From Datura wrightii (lineage: Eukaryota > Streptophyta > Magnoliopsida > Solanales > Solanaceae), in the NCBI GenBank assembly GCA_035772735.1, contig JASDFA010000001.1:75108001-75172000 (forward strand): DNA of 64,000 nt. Reading direction: 5' to 3'. The first letter of the stretch is position 1. Every line of letters starts with the position of its first letter. This document shows, in pieces, positions 21,255 through 32,505 of the stretch. The notes below the pieces were generated by a model. It worked only from the letters and a program-made list of their open reading frames with translations. It was not told the origin of the DNA and searched no databases. The position numbers and the translations under genes were made by a program.

Positions 21255-22859
21255 TGATAATGCTCAAACTTTACTCCTGATAAAGCATGAAGCAGACGTT
21301 GTCAATAAAGAACCCAACAAAGGTTGGGGTCGATGGGAATAAGGTTAGGATGTACAATAACACTAGTATTTAAGCTTTTAAGTATGTTATCTCAAAAAGG
21401 GGGGGTTTAATAAAAGCAATTATAAGAAAAGGTTGAGAATTGGCTGTTGTTTATCAATATTGTGCAATTAACTAGTGATCTATCTCAATGCTTACTTGTA
21501 GAACTTAATAACTAGGGTTCATCCAAACGACTGATCCATCCCTATTGGATGACTATACTCAATCATCTGGTAAGGTCTCATGAGCAATTTCAATTCAAAC
21601 ATTATCAAATTTGTTCCAAATTAACTATCTTCATCCGCAGCTCAAGCTATACAATGACCCATAAAGATCAAGACTTTGTTGTAATCTCTTTTCCTAATCT
21701 CTATTTCTCTAGGTTCAAGAAAGTAAAGAATTCGGGCAAGTCCGAACGTTGTGCTCCCTTAAGAAACATTAAAGATGATGTGAATACAACACAAGCATTT
21801 AGCATTTGTTTAGAATCACTTTGTGCAACCATAGTTTGTTAATTCACTACGGTTCCCACAACCCTAGTTATGGAGGTTTTAGCCTCTCATGATTGTAAGA
21901 TAGTTATTAGCATTCATAGACAAACATATAGTAAAATACATACAATGATGATTGAAAGAAAACCTTCTTGATTATTCCAAGAATTGATGATAAATAATTC
22001 AAGAAGAAGGAAGAAATCTAAAGAAGAAAATCTCCAAGCCTTGAATTAAAAGTCAACAACAACTTTTCTCTCAATGGTTTTGCATAAGAAAACTTCAATC
22101 TGCGGCTCTCTCTACTGAAAATAACCTAATAAGTATTTATACAAATGTTTGGAACCTTCTCCTAAGTAAACAGGAAAACTACCAAAAAATGTCGTCGCCT
22201 TCACCTACGACCCGTAACAAGATTCTACAGGTCATACCTTGACTCGTACGTTGGATGGCATCTGCTGAACTTGGCTAAGCATTGTATTCATGTACAACTC
22301 GTACCAAAAACCTACGAGTCATACAATATTCTCATAAATTAAACTTGCACTTTCTGACCCTCTTTATTAACTTTCACGAATGGCTTGGTATGACTCATAC
22401 CTCAGTTCCATAATCCATGACTCCTCGTACCTTGGGACCCGCCAGTCTTCTCTTATTATGGACTTTTCCACGGTTTCTTGGTACGGGTCTTAAGTAGATC
22501 TCACAACTCGTGATTGCTACCTATACCAGAATACTTGGCTTATTCAAACCTGTTGGAATTTTATACAACTGCTATGGTACAACTCATACCAGGGTTGTAT
22601 GGATCGTACCATGAGTCATAACTTGCCTTTGCCTCACACTTTGGTCCTGGACCTTTCCACGACTATCAGTACGACTCGTATTGAACTCCGTACTTAGTCA
22701 CTTTTTTGCAATTTTCTCCATCTTTTGCAGAATTTACCTCCAATATCTATTTTCCCTGAAAATAAAGCTAAAGTGCCTCATATCCATATAAACACACCTA
22801 AGTACATACCCTATTCCTAGTTTTAAGAGTCGAAAGTGTTGTAAACTCACAGCACATCA
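21255..22859 (-). repeat. 5' LTR of element C
   Basis: 1605 bp; on the plus strand it starts TGATAATGCT and ends CACAGCACATCA. It aligns with 11380-13058 but lacks about 48 bp near 21476 and differs at many positions. The perfect site ACGACTCGT is at 22671-22679. The target copy AACCG follows at 22860-22864. Confidence 0.85.
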
Positions 22860-22864
22860 AACCG

Positions 22865-23091
22865 GCTCTAGTTGTACCGTTGGAGAGTATTGGTGTGAAG
22901 GATAGTCTCACCTATGAAAAGGTTCTGATTGAGATTCTTGACTATCAGGTTCATTATTAAGGGATAAGGAATTCGATTTAGTAAAAGTCCTTTGGAGGAA
23001 TTACCTTGTAGAGGGAGCTACTTGGGACGCCTAAGAAGACATGATAGCCAAGTACCCTCACCTCTTTCCTTCCAGTTCAGTTCCAACATGA
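22865..23091 (+). pseudogene. C-terminal pol end of element M (chromodomain-like)
   Basis: Begins ALVVPLESIGVKDSLTYEKV, exactly where the protein broke at 11379, and continues with the chromodomain-like segment (VKVLWRNYLVEGATWDA) and the usual gypsy pol ending AKYPHLFPSSSVPT before TGA at 23089-23091. The segment around KLRNKE is scrambled by small changes. In chromoviruses this tail can bind modified histones and guide integration. Confidence 0.78.
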
Positions 23092-23310
23092 GGTAATATC
23101 TGCCTTCTTAGTATTCTATTCTGTTTCAGGTCTCTCAATTTCTCTCATGTCGTAGTATGCATGCATGTTTCATGAATCAGTTTAGAATATGTATCTTAGT
23201 CTGGAGATAGCATTCCATCATTATTTAGTGTTTAGCATTCAGTATTGGGATTGCAGGTCTACCCTTATCTTTTCAGTTTTATTAGTCTCCATTTGAGGAC
23301 GAATGTCTCC
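23092..23310 (+). other. 3' untranslated interior of M
   Basis: About 220 bp between the pol stop and the polypurine tract. No genes. It includes the family motif CATTTGAGGACGAATGTCT immediately upstream of the tract, which is also seen in I (56014-56035) and, on the minus strand, in G (38168-38187). Confidence 0.65.
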
Positions 23311-23323
23311 AAGGAGGAGATAA
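23311..23323 (+). other. Polypurine tract of element M
   Basis: AAGGAGGAGATAA directly before the 3' LTR start TGTATCCTTCC. It is comparable with AAGGGGGGGAGAA in I and AAGGAGGAGATA in B. Confidence 0.82.
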
Positions 23324-25448
23324 TGTATCCTTCCAAAAGGTCCTAAGATCAGACCCTAGACTTGAAATAAAAATAGTAGGAGAACCTACATTTTACCACA
23401 AAACGACTCAAGTGATGAGTCATGCTATGTCACAACGAATCGTCAGGTCAGTCGTGGTGATCATACAAAAGTTTTCCCTTTTCCAAATGTCATGACTCAT
23501 GCCATGAGCTGCAAGAGGAAGTAATGAATCATTATGTCACTCATCCTGAGCAGTGTAGCCAAGTCCAAAAACTTGTCAAATGTTTTCCCAGAAACCACGA
23601 GCCAAATGATGAGTTGTGGGAGGAAGTAACGACTTGTCCTGATGAGTTGTGGGATAAAGTTCAGAGATGGCTCAAAATTAGCCCAGTAACCACAGATAGA
23701 CATCACGACTCATGATGTCAAAGGATGAATCATCCTAATGAGCCATGATAAGAAGTTTAGAAACTGGATGAGATGGTTCCGTTGTAATTAATGGTAACTA
23801 TGAGTAGTGGAGAGAACTAATGACTCGTGGTATAACCCATTACCCGTATGAGAGATTTTTAATATGAATTCCCAAGGGTATTCGCGTAACTTCCTATGCT
23901 TTTAGATCCTAAATCAGGTCATTTTGAGTTTCCTAAGAAGATATTAAAGGGTTTTTCTTAGCCTAAATTCTCATTCCCTTCACCAAACACCATATATTCA
24001 AATCTTAAACTCTCAAGACTCTCAAGGAAGTTAAGGTTCATCTTCTCCAATCCCTTAGGTCTCAAGCTATTATTAAGGAATCATCAAGACCAGGTATGTG
24101 GGATTATTAATAAAGGATTCCTTTCACCCTTATGCCCAAAACCTAATCTTAATATTATGATTTCAATTCTTCTATGACTCAATTTTGAATTCCATGATTT
24201 CTATGGTTAGAACTCTTTTATGCAAAAACTCTAGATTCACTAATGGATTGTTTATCTCATGATTCTACATGTATTTTACATTTATGATTGGATTTAATTC
24301 ATCAAAAACTCCTATGATTTTCTATATTCAAATTAGCATGTTTTACTCAATTATGTATGAATCTCATGAATTTCGATGCTAAGTATCATGGATGAAAAAT
24401 TAACATAGTTTTCATGGCTAGTTTAAGTACATCAAGGAATTTCGTAATTTACATGATTTTAAACTAGCCCATGCAAAACCTTTCATGTTTCAAGTATGAT
24501 TATGAGCACCATGTATGTTATGGAAGTAGTATTTAACACCGAGTAGGTCGAGGTTTTAGCGTACCCAGGTCTCAGAACTACATGCCACCATACGTATGAA
24601 GGGGTCCTTACCAGAGAGTGTCTCCCTTGTCTGAATGATCTCATGAGTGAATTCACGCCTTCACGGTTCTTACCGTTGGAAAGGTATGAACACCCTCCCC
24701 ACCAGGATTACAAGTTGGGCTCCATGATGCTCACTTAGAGTATGTCGGTTATGAGAATCTCCCACTCCACTTTCATATTTTATGGTGCATTGATTTATAG
24801 TACTTTGGCCTAATGATCAATTTATGAATTTACTTACGATATCATACATGCTAAGCTCTATGTCTATATTTTAAGTCCTTGGGTCATTGTACATTATCTT
24901 ATGATAAAAATGTCATGTTTTATAACTATATCACAATTATGATTTTGAGAATAATGTCTTTACTCTCATGTTTACTTATTCTCCATACTCAGTACATTCA
25001 AAGTACTGACCGCATGTTTTATGCTATAGCGTCTCATGATATAGGTTCGGGTGTTTGGTCTCAGTCTCATTGCTAGCCACATTTTGGTCCTCAATTAGCT
25101 TTTGGTGATGAGTCCTTATCATTTGAGGAAGAGAGTTTTGGCTTATTCTTTTTCTTAGCCATTTTAGTTTTAGATTTTTTAGGGCTAGTTGGGGACTGTC
25201 CCTTCAGCTCCTTAGATGTTTAGAGGCTTTCAGACTATTATGTTAGAAGATCAGCGAGTTGTCTTGTGTTGCTTCAGTTTACATTTTCATGATATCTCAG
25301 ACATATTTTGCTTATGATATATCTCATGGTTTTCTTTTTCTTAGTTTGTAAGTTCATGATTTTGATATGCATGTACCATGGTTGGCTTGGAGCCATTTGT
25401 GGTTCTAGGTCCCAAATTACGTCCAGGGCCTCAGCTCGGGTCATGACA
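23324..25448 (+). repeat. 3' LTR of element M
   Basis: 2125 bp, TGTATCCTTCC...GGGTCATGACA. It is the full-length reference for the truncated copy at 9455-10607. It contains the ATGAGTCAT-type site array (23400-23850) and an internal block shared with A and G (AGTACTGACCGCATGTTTTATG near 25000). After it the RT/RH gene of B resumes. Confidence 0.84.
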
Positions 25449-26150
25449 AAGCCTGTGCAAAATTAGCCGAGACGCACAACTCCCATAGAGATTAGGAGTT
25501 TTTTGGGTTTGGAAAGCTATGAACGAAGGTTTGTGGAGGGATTTTCCTCTTTGTCCACTCCACTAACCAAATTAACCCATAAGAAGGCCACATTCCAATG
25601 GTCAGAAGCCTGTGGAAAGTGTTTTCAGAAATTAAAAGTCAGGTTGATTACAGCTCTAGTGTTGACCTTACTAGAAGGAATAGATGGGTTCATGGTATAT
25701 TCTGATGATTTAAGAACATGCCTTAGGTGTGTGTTGATGCAGAATAAGAAGGTAATATCATATGTTTCTAGGCAGTTGAAAGTTCATGAGAAGAACTACC
25801 CGATACATGATCTAGAATTGGTCATGGTGATATTTGCACTTAAGATGTGGCATCATTACTTGTATAGGGTTCATGTGGACATATTTACAAATATTAAGAG
25901 TTTGTAGTATATCTTTAAATAGAGGGATCTGAACCTCCATCAGCGAAGGTGGCTTAAGCTACTAAAGGACTATGATGTAGATATCTTATATCATCTAGAA
26001 AAGGCTAATGCAGTGTTGATTCCCTTAGAAGACACTCCATGGGAAGTTTGGCTCATTTTTAAGGGAGCAAGAAGGAATTGGTTAGAAATGTTCATCAGTT
26101 GGCAAGCTTAGGGGTCCGTCTAGTAGACTCTGAGGACGGCGGTGTCGTGG
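25449..26150 (+). pseudogene. RT C-terminus and RNase H of element B
   Basis: Continues the protein cut at 9454: RSFLGLESYERRFVEGFSSL (25490-25560), then RNase H. Visible RNase H landmarks in the open frame 25503-25907 are MVYSDD (first catalytic Asp kept, next residues changed), CVLMQNKKVISYVSRQLK, HEKNYPIHDLELVMV (catalytic Glu) and VDIFTNIKSL, where the usual Asp is Asn. The frame stops at 25907; further remnants (LLKDYDVDILYHLEKANAV) run to about 26015. In the family RNase H removes the RNA template during reverse transcription. Confidence 0.82.
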
Positions 26151-27010
26151 TACTAAATAATACAGAAACCTCCTTAGAGGCGGAAGTAAAAGAGAAGCAG
26201 CATGATGAGCCCACCTTGCTCCAGTTGAGAGAAAGGATACATCAGTAGAGGACCATGGATTTGAAGCAAGGGGAGATGTTACCTTGAGATATTAGGGTCA
26301 GTTATGCATTCCAAATGTACATAGATTGCGGGAGAGAATCAAGACCGAGGCTTATAGCTCTCGATACTCTATTCACCCAGGTTTCACCAAGATATACCAT
26401 GATTTGAAAGAGATTTACTGTTGGACATATATGAAGAAGAACATAGCTGGCCATGTGGCTAGATGCCCAAGTTACCAGTAAATGAAGGCAAAGCACAAGA
26501 GGCCTGGAGCCCTAGCTCAGAGCATAGAGCTTCCAGCATGAAAGCTCAAAGTCGTTAACATAGATTTTGTGACAAGTCCACGTCGCTCATTTTGGAAGCA
26601 TGATTCTGTTTGGGTGAGATCATGGATCGACTCAATAAGTCAGCACATTTCTTACTCATCAAGATGATAGACTCAACAGAGGATTATGCCAGAATGTACA
26701 TCAGAGAAATCATCTGATTATACAAAACAGCTGTGTCCATTATTTTAGATAAAGGTGCTTTGCTTACAGCTCATTGTAGAAATCTTTCTAGAGAGGTTTG
26801 GGTACGCGAATCAATTTGGGTACAGCTTTCCATTCTCAGACAGACGGTCAATCGAAGTGTATAATTCAAATGCTCGAGGACATGTGGAGAGCATGTGTAT
26901 TAGACTCAAGGGTAGTTATGATGACCATGTAAATTGCTTATTAAGTTTTCATATAATAACAACTACCACGCCAGTATCAAAATTGCTCCTTATGAGGCCT
27001 TATATGGAAG
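26151..27010 (+). pseudogene. Integrase of element B
   Basis: Remnants of the zinc-binding HHCC domain (YSSRYSIHPGFTKIYHD and ARCPSYQ, the second Cys changed to Tyr) at about 26350-26480. Next comes the catalytic core: VVNIDFVTSP with the first Asp, HDSVW, a degraded ILDKGA in place of SDRGT, and CIRLKGSYDDHVN (near 26895). The open frame 26755-27018 mixes frames. Stops and frameshifts are frequent, so it is inactive. Confidence 0.76.
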
Positions 27011-27620
27011 AAGTCTAGATCATCTATCAGTTAGTTCGAAGTTGGGGAGGTAGAGCTACCTGGATCAAACTTGGTCCACCAGGCAATGGAAAAGGTTATG
27101 ATCCAGGATCATTTGAAAACTACTTAGAACCACTAAAAATCATATAAATATATGTGAAGGAGAGACTTAGAGTTTGTAGTTGATGATTGAGTGTTTTTAA
27201 AGATTTTACCTATGAAAAGTGTCATGCGGTTTGGAAAAAAAGGGAAGTCATGGTATATTGATCCTTACAAAGTCCTGTAGAGATTTGGGTTGGTAGCTTA
27301 TGAGCTAGAATATACCCTCAAAACTAGCATCAGTATATCTAGTGTTTCACATGTTTGTGTTAAGAAAGAGTGTGGGAGATTTGTCCTATGTAGTTTCAGT
27401 TAGGAATATTGGTGCCTAGGGAGAATTGACCTATGAGGAGGTCCCAGTGGCTATCCTTGATTGACAGGTCCACAAGTTGAGGAACAAGGAGATTTCTTCA
27501 ATAAAGGTACTGTGGAGAAACCAAAGGGTTAAAGAGGCCACATGGGAAGATGAAGATGAGAGAGAGCAAAATATTGACAGTTGTTCCATGAGCAAGAGGG
27601 AAATACTCCAGGTACTACTT
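27011..27620 (+). pseudogene. Integrase C-terminus / chromodomain-like tail of element B
   Basis: RDLEFVVDD, SVMRFGKKGKSWY (degraded GPY/F module), YELEYTL, and then the chromodomain-like KVLWRNQRVKEATWEDEDE in the open frame 27477-27704. The family ending AKYPHLF is not recognisable. The order matches elements G, H, I and M. Confidence 0.75.
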
Positions 27621-28076
27621 TTGACATTGCATAGTGTGTTACCATGCTCGATTCTTAATTTGAATCGTTCCTTGACCTATGTTGTGTTCCTTTGTCCTTA
27701 CTGATCATGCCTTTAACTGCTTATCTTTTATGAATTCCTTAAATCTTTTCCTGTGTCCCAATACTTTATAGTGATATCGGTCCATCAAGGGAGAAGATTT
27801 ATACGGGAGTGAGGAAGAATCAGTAGGTAATGTATGACAATGTTGTGACGTCCTATTCAGCATGTTAGAGGCCTATGAGGGCTTGATGTGATTTTTTTCC
27901 TTATTTCGCTATATTGTTAATCATTTTGCTCTGTGAGGCCTGGATGTGATTCTAGTTAGCTACAACTTGTTTTTAGAATTTCGGGATAGTGCAATCATAA
28001 AGGAAACTCTAGAAAAAAATTTCTAGGATTTCAGAATCTACTAGTACCATCAGTCATCATTCAAGCATGAATGATC
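27621..28076 (+). other. 3' non-coding interior of B
   Basis: About 450 bp between the pol end and the polypurine tract, T-rich, without a supported gene. It contains the degraded family motif CAAGCATGAATGATCCCAA just before the tract. Confidence 0.6.
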
Positions 28077-28090
28077 CCAAGGAGGAGATA
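28077..28090 (+). other. Polypurine tract of element B
   Basis: CCAAGGAGGAGATA immediately before the 3' LTR, in the same relative place as the tracts of M and I. Confidence 0.75.
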
Positions 28091-28575
28091 TTATATTATC
28101 CCATGCCTTTGGAAAAGATTCCCAACCTTACGGATGACCATGTTGGGATCTTTAACATGATATTGATGGGTGGAATCTCTTTTCCACTATGAATGAGAAG
28201 TATTTCAGAGAAGTCACTACACAAAAAGCTGCAGAGGGAACAAACGGATCATCAAATGGAAAGATGGGCCGTTATTTGATCCACCAAGTGAAGTTGGAGA
28301 AATTAGAGTTTCAAGAAGAAAAATTTGGAAGGCAATATGGAGACCATCATTTGAAAAGACAGACTATCCTTTCGACCCACAATGATGAGTTTAATGAATT
28401 GGGTTTCTAGCTTAAGAAGACGATTGGAAAGATAGATCGTCTTTTGATGAAATGGTCCATCATGTGAAGCTGAGTTTTATATGATTTGTTTGACGGTTCA
28501 AGTTGCAGACCATCAATTGAATTAATTTTCCATCCCTGCAATCCAAGGTACCGTAAGTTCTGTTTTCCCTTCACC

Positions 28576-28583
28576 TATAAATA
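28576..28583 (+). promoter_or_regulatory. TATA box in the 3' LTR of B
   Basis: TATAAATA in the context CACCTATAAATAGACCC, about 485 bp into the LTR, a strong plant core-promoter match. Transcription would start about 30 bp downstream (near 28615). Confidence 0.65.
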
Positions 28584-29994
28584 GACCCACCCAACCCCAA
28601 TACACATTTTCTTTAAATCCACTTCTAGAAAAAGAGTTTCCTCCCTTTTTCAAGCTCTTCCAAGTCTAAGGTAAGCTCCCTAACCTTCCTCCATGGTTTT
28701 CTACTTGCATACTAGCATAATTAATAAAACCTAGCTTCCTCTCTCTAGGGTTTCAAGGAAGAACCCTCTTCTAAGCTCAAGAACTTGGCAACCTTCCTTC
28801 TCTATATCATCTAAGTGGAGTTTTCTTGCTTCTTCATTCAATAAGGTGTGTAAGGCAACTTGAAAATGTTGGATATCATGTTCTTCCAACTAGTTTTCTC
28901 TACTTCTACTTCATGCGAGACTCCTAAATTATTTTCAGATGTCGACCTATGAGCTATGATTCCATGACTAAATCTTTGACAACATGCATATTTTGATTTG
29001 AATTAGCATAAATTTAGCTCATGACTAATTTCTATGAAGTTTTATGAATGTACATGCACTATGCTGAAAGATAACTATTTTCCCCTTATTTCAAAAAAAT
29101 GAAGAATGTCAGAATGTTTAAAGGTGTTGTTATATTTTGGCAAAGTGTCTTATTTGATGAACATGTCCATGACTTGTTAGAGTTGAGAAAAGGGATTTGA
29201 GCATGATCTTTTCTAAAGTACCAAAGATTTTGTTTTTGAAAACTATATATGTAAGTGATTGCCCAATAGAGAAGCCCAAGGGCTAAGTTTAAGCCTTAAA
29301 AAAGGCATGTTTATAGATTGAGAGCCTTTAGATGAGGAAAATGCTTTCAGAATAGTATTTAAGAAGATTAAAAAGAGCCCAAGGGCTAAAATGATTGTTA
29401 ATGTTTCGAAAGGAGTAAGTGGTTAATTGATATGACACGCGTATGTTAAAGCGCACGTGTTGAAAACTATGTTTGTCGATGTACGATATGCGTGACAGAT
29501 TTTGAGTGCTTCAGTATACCCTTAAAAAATGAGGGATGACTTATATAACTTTCTTGCTAGTCAGTTCAGGCCTTCTACCCGACAAGATAGTTGGTAGGGT
29601 TAGCTGGTCAAGCTCGAAGGGCCGGACTCCATGAAAGCATGGTGTACCAAGTTGGTTACTCCAGGAACCTCTACAGTAATTTTAGTTGTTTGGACTTAAA
29701 GGTAATATCAGTTATATATGATTTAAATGATGAGATCAAGTGTTTTCAACTAGTAAAAACAAGTGCCTTTTCAGTATAAGTACGTAATTTCAATGATGGC
29801 CAAATTACATCTTTTATGTTTCTAAGCTTTATTATGATTTTTATACATGCTTTTACTATAATTTCTCATGCTCAGTTTACTCCCTCCCAGTTGGTTTTAT
29901 TATAGTTGTTTTTTCCATCTTACATGTAGTACGTTTCTATGTAGTAATGGCCTTTCTTGCCTTGTGCGTTGCATTATTTTACAATGCAGCCTCA

Positions 29995-32388
29995 TGTAAT
30001 ACCCCAAAAGTCCCTAACATTAGACTCGGGATTTGAAATATGATCAACAGAAAAATTTTGAAAAATTACTCAGAATGACTCGTAGTACGAGTTGTGGGAA
30101 GGAGCAACGAGTCGTGGGACTACTCATGGTCAGAATCTGCAGAAGGAAGCCCTGTAGTAATGAGTCAAGGGATGACCCATTCGGTGATGTAATGGGTCAT
30201 GGTCTGATGTTTTTGTTTGATTCAGAGGTGTCAATGTTGGATGGTACAAGTAGTGGTATGACTTATTGCAGGGAACAACAAGTCGTGGTTAGCACTCAAT
30301 AGAAAGTGCAGTGAAAGTCGGTACAGTGACAACAGACGGTCCAATGACCCATTGTGACGTGTAATGGCTCGTGGTTGGTACCCGTTGGGGGAATTCCAAA
30401 AGCTAACTGTTTAAGGTCAATGGTGATGACGAGAGGAAGTAATGAGTTATTATGGCTTGTAACGACTCGTCCTATCCAGCCATTGCTTGGAGATCAGAGA
30501 CTGGGGAAAGAGTGGAGGGTTGTAACGAGTGATGTAACGAGTCATGGTACTGAAGGACGACTCATTGTATGAGTCATGACACCTAGCAGTGTGATTTTCC
30601 CTACGAAAATTAGTAAGGGAATTTTTGTAATTTTTAAGCTCCTAGGTCCTAAACTACGTCATTTTAAGCTCTAAAAGAAGTGTATTAAGGGAGCTTAATC
30701 TATCCTAATTTACTCAACTCCCATGCATGCAAGTTTAGAAGTTCCCCTTTGAAGATCAAGCTTGAATCTCTCAAATTCTTCTCCATATCTCTTGGGCTTT
30801 CAAAGTCAACTTGAGATTCATTTTACCCAGGTATTTAGGGCTATGAATAGGAGTTTCCTTTCACTCTCATGCCCAAATTTCTCCTCAAATTCATGAATTC
30901 AAGTTCTATGATCTTATAGGGTTTTAACCCAATTTTATGAAATTCCCGATGATTTATTTATGGGTCTACTCCCTTAATATTCCAAAGCATGTTTTGAGAT
31001 TCATGGGCAGATTTTATATATAAATTGATTATAAATTCATGATTTCAAGTTTTAGAGAATTATGTCCAATTATGCAAGTTTCATGAAAAGTCAATATTAT
31101 GATTTATGATTTCAAGTATGATGAGATATCTAGCATGAATGAATGTTTATAAATTACCCATGTATGAATTTATGATTTTAACTTATGAAGTCTATTTCAA
31201 CTATGCATGATTTTAAGATTTTGGGAACGCCCACACAAGTTAAACATGTTTTCATGATTCAGCTCAGCTATATAAAATCAGCTTACTATATGGTTTTGGA
31301 GTCTATAATCCCAATTTCAGCTTATGGTATGTCTTCAGCTTAGTTGAAACACGATGGTGAGCATCTTTCATGTTTTTAGGAGTAATGTCTAGCACCTAGT
31401 AGGCCAAGAGTTCAGGTAAACCTTGGGTCTCAGAACTATGTGCCAATGTAGGTTTATATATTTACAATGGGACCTCCCTTGTGAGCTGCCCCTGCCCCCA
31501 AAGGGGCCTTCAACTTGAAATTGATATCATGGTAGCATCCATAGCCTTAGCAAGTTTTTGGATAGCTCTATCCACTTAAGTGTGATAGTTGGGGCATCAC
31601 GTAAGCTCTATCATGATGGTGTCAGTTATGACGAGTCTCCCATTATTCCTCATGATTTCAATTATTCATGTTTATAACTTACAATATTATATTTTATAGA
31701 AGGTTTGACCTAATGATCATTTTACGAGCTTTTACTTATGATTTCAGCTATGAAAATTCATATGATTTATATTTTCATCTTTAGGTCATCCTATACAGAT
31801 ATGATAATCAGTTTATGACTATATACATGTTTCAGATTTAGATTTCTGCATATAGTCCTTACTCTTATGATTTATGTTTATATACATGATTTCAATTAAC
31901 ATTTGCTCAGCGTGTTTTACTTACCTTTCATACTCAGTATGTTTCAAGTACTGATTGCATACTCTATGATGTATCATTTTATGATACAGGTCTAGACGAT
32001 TAGACTGAGTTTCTCTGTAAGTCCAGGTTCCCGCAGTTTAGTTTAGTCCCTATTGTTGGCAAGTCCTAATCTTCTGAGGACATTCAATTTATCATCCATT
32101 ATATTATATTCAGTTTCATGTTTTAGCGAGCTAGTTGGGGAGGTTTTCCCATCAACTCATCAGACAGTTTAGAGGCTTATCAAACAATATGTAGATTTTC
32201 AGCTTTGTCGGATGTTTACTTTGTTTATGATTGTTATTCTATTTAGACTTCCGTTATTCATGTTTCAGTTATTAGATTCCGCTTGATATATGCTCTTTAG
32301 TTGTTATGTTCATGCCATGAGTCGACTTGGAGCCATTCGTGGTCTAAGTCCTGTGTCTCGATTTGAGGTCCCAACTCAGGTCGTGATA
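29995..32388 (+). mobile_element. Element N: solo LTR inserted in the 3' LTR of B
   Basis: 2394 bp, TGTAATACCCC...GGTCGTGATA, flanked by CCTCA (29990-29994) and CTTCA (32389-32393), a 5-bp target copy with one change. Removing it restores colinearity with the 5' LTR of B (GCGGCCTAAAGTATAG at 6240 against GCAGCCTCA plus GGTATAT here). It is related to the LTRs of M, G and A. It is rich in ACGAGTCGT/ATGAGTCAT words (30070-30590), one perfect at 30107-30115. There is no coding region or primer site, so it is a solo LTR. Confidence 0.88.
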
Positions 32389-32505
32389 CTTCAGGTATAT
32401 TTTCATCGATGAGCCGACTAGTAGGTTCAGTCAGCTCAGCTTTTGGTGAGCCCCTTTCTCTTCTTGGGGTTAGCATGATTCAGTGAAGTCTAGTTGTGAT
32501 AGAGG

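Larger units (their letters stand above)
11380..22859 (-). mobile_element. Element C: Athila/Tat-like gag-only element, inserted in M
   Basis: Minus-strand element of 11.48 kb with LTRs 21255-22859 (5') and 11380-13058 (3'), a tRNA-Asp primer site at 21233-21249, gag 21055-19176, a protease stub, a conserved non-coding block (18946-18990) and a long non-coding 3' part split by solo LTR D. Target copies: ATCCG at 11375-11379 and AACCG at 22860-22864 (4 of 5). There is no sign of RT, RH or integrase, so it must have depended on another element. The host is the 3' end of pol of M, and its frame resumes at 22865. The LTRs differ clearly (including a deletion of about 48 bp in the 5' LTR near 21476), so it is old. 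Confidence 0.86.
9455..25448 (+). mobile_element. Element M: Ty3/gypsy element inserted in RT/RH of B
   Basis: Plus-strand gypsy element with 5' LTR part 9455-10607, integrase 10608-11379 and 22865-23091, polypurine tract 23311-23323 and full 3' LTR 23324-25448. Its interior is split by element C. A large internal deletion joins the left half of the 5' LTR straight to the middle of integrase, so the rest of the LTR, primer site, gag, PR, RT and RH are gone. The flanks are the two halves of the RT/RH gene of B. The expected 5-bp target copies read GAGGC and AAGCC (only 3 of 5 equal), so the insertion is proved by gene continuity rather than by the target site. Confidence 0.83.
5489..32505 (+). 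mobile_element. Element B: Ty3/gypsy chromovirus-like host of the nested insertions
   Basis: Plus-strand gypsy element, the oldest layer here. Its own parts in order: truncated 5' LTR 5489-6693, primer site 6698-6709, gag 6919-about 8250, PR about 8260-8700, RT about 8720-9454, then (after insertion M) RH from 25449, integrase to about 27010, chromodomain-like tail to about 27620, polypurine tract 28077-28090, and 3' LTR 28091-29994 plus 32394-32505, interrupted by solo LTR N and cut by F at 32506. Its own DNA totals about 8.6 kb. The pol reading frame picks up on the far side of M at the expected residue, which proves the nesting. All genes carry many stops. Confidence 0.85.
28091..32505 (+). 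repeat. 3' LTR of element B, split by solo LTR N
   Basis: Starts TTATATTATCCC (TG start decayed) and runs to 29994, is broken by N (29995-32388), resumes 32394-32505 and is then cut by F. Without N about 2.0 kb remain; the last 330 bp known from the 5' copy (6365-6693) are missing. Unlike the LTRs of M, N, G and A it lacks the ACGAGTCGT arrays. Confidence 0.8.

Noticed and set aside
25503..25907. Intact cellular RNase H gene
   Set aside because: It is the RT/RNase H part of element B; the upstream RT lies at 8720-9454, and residues of the active site are changed.
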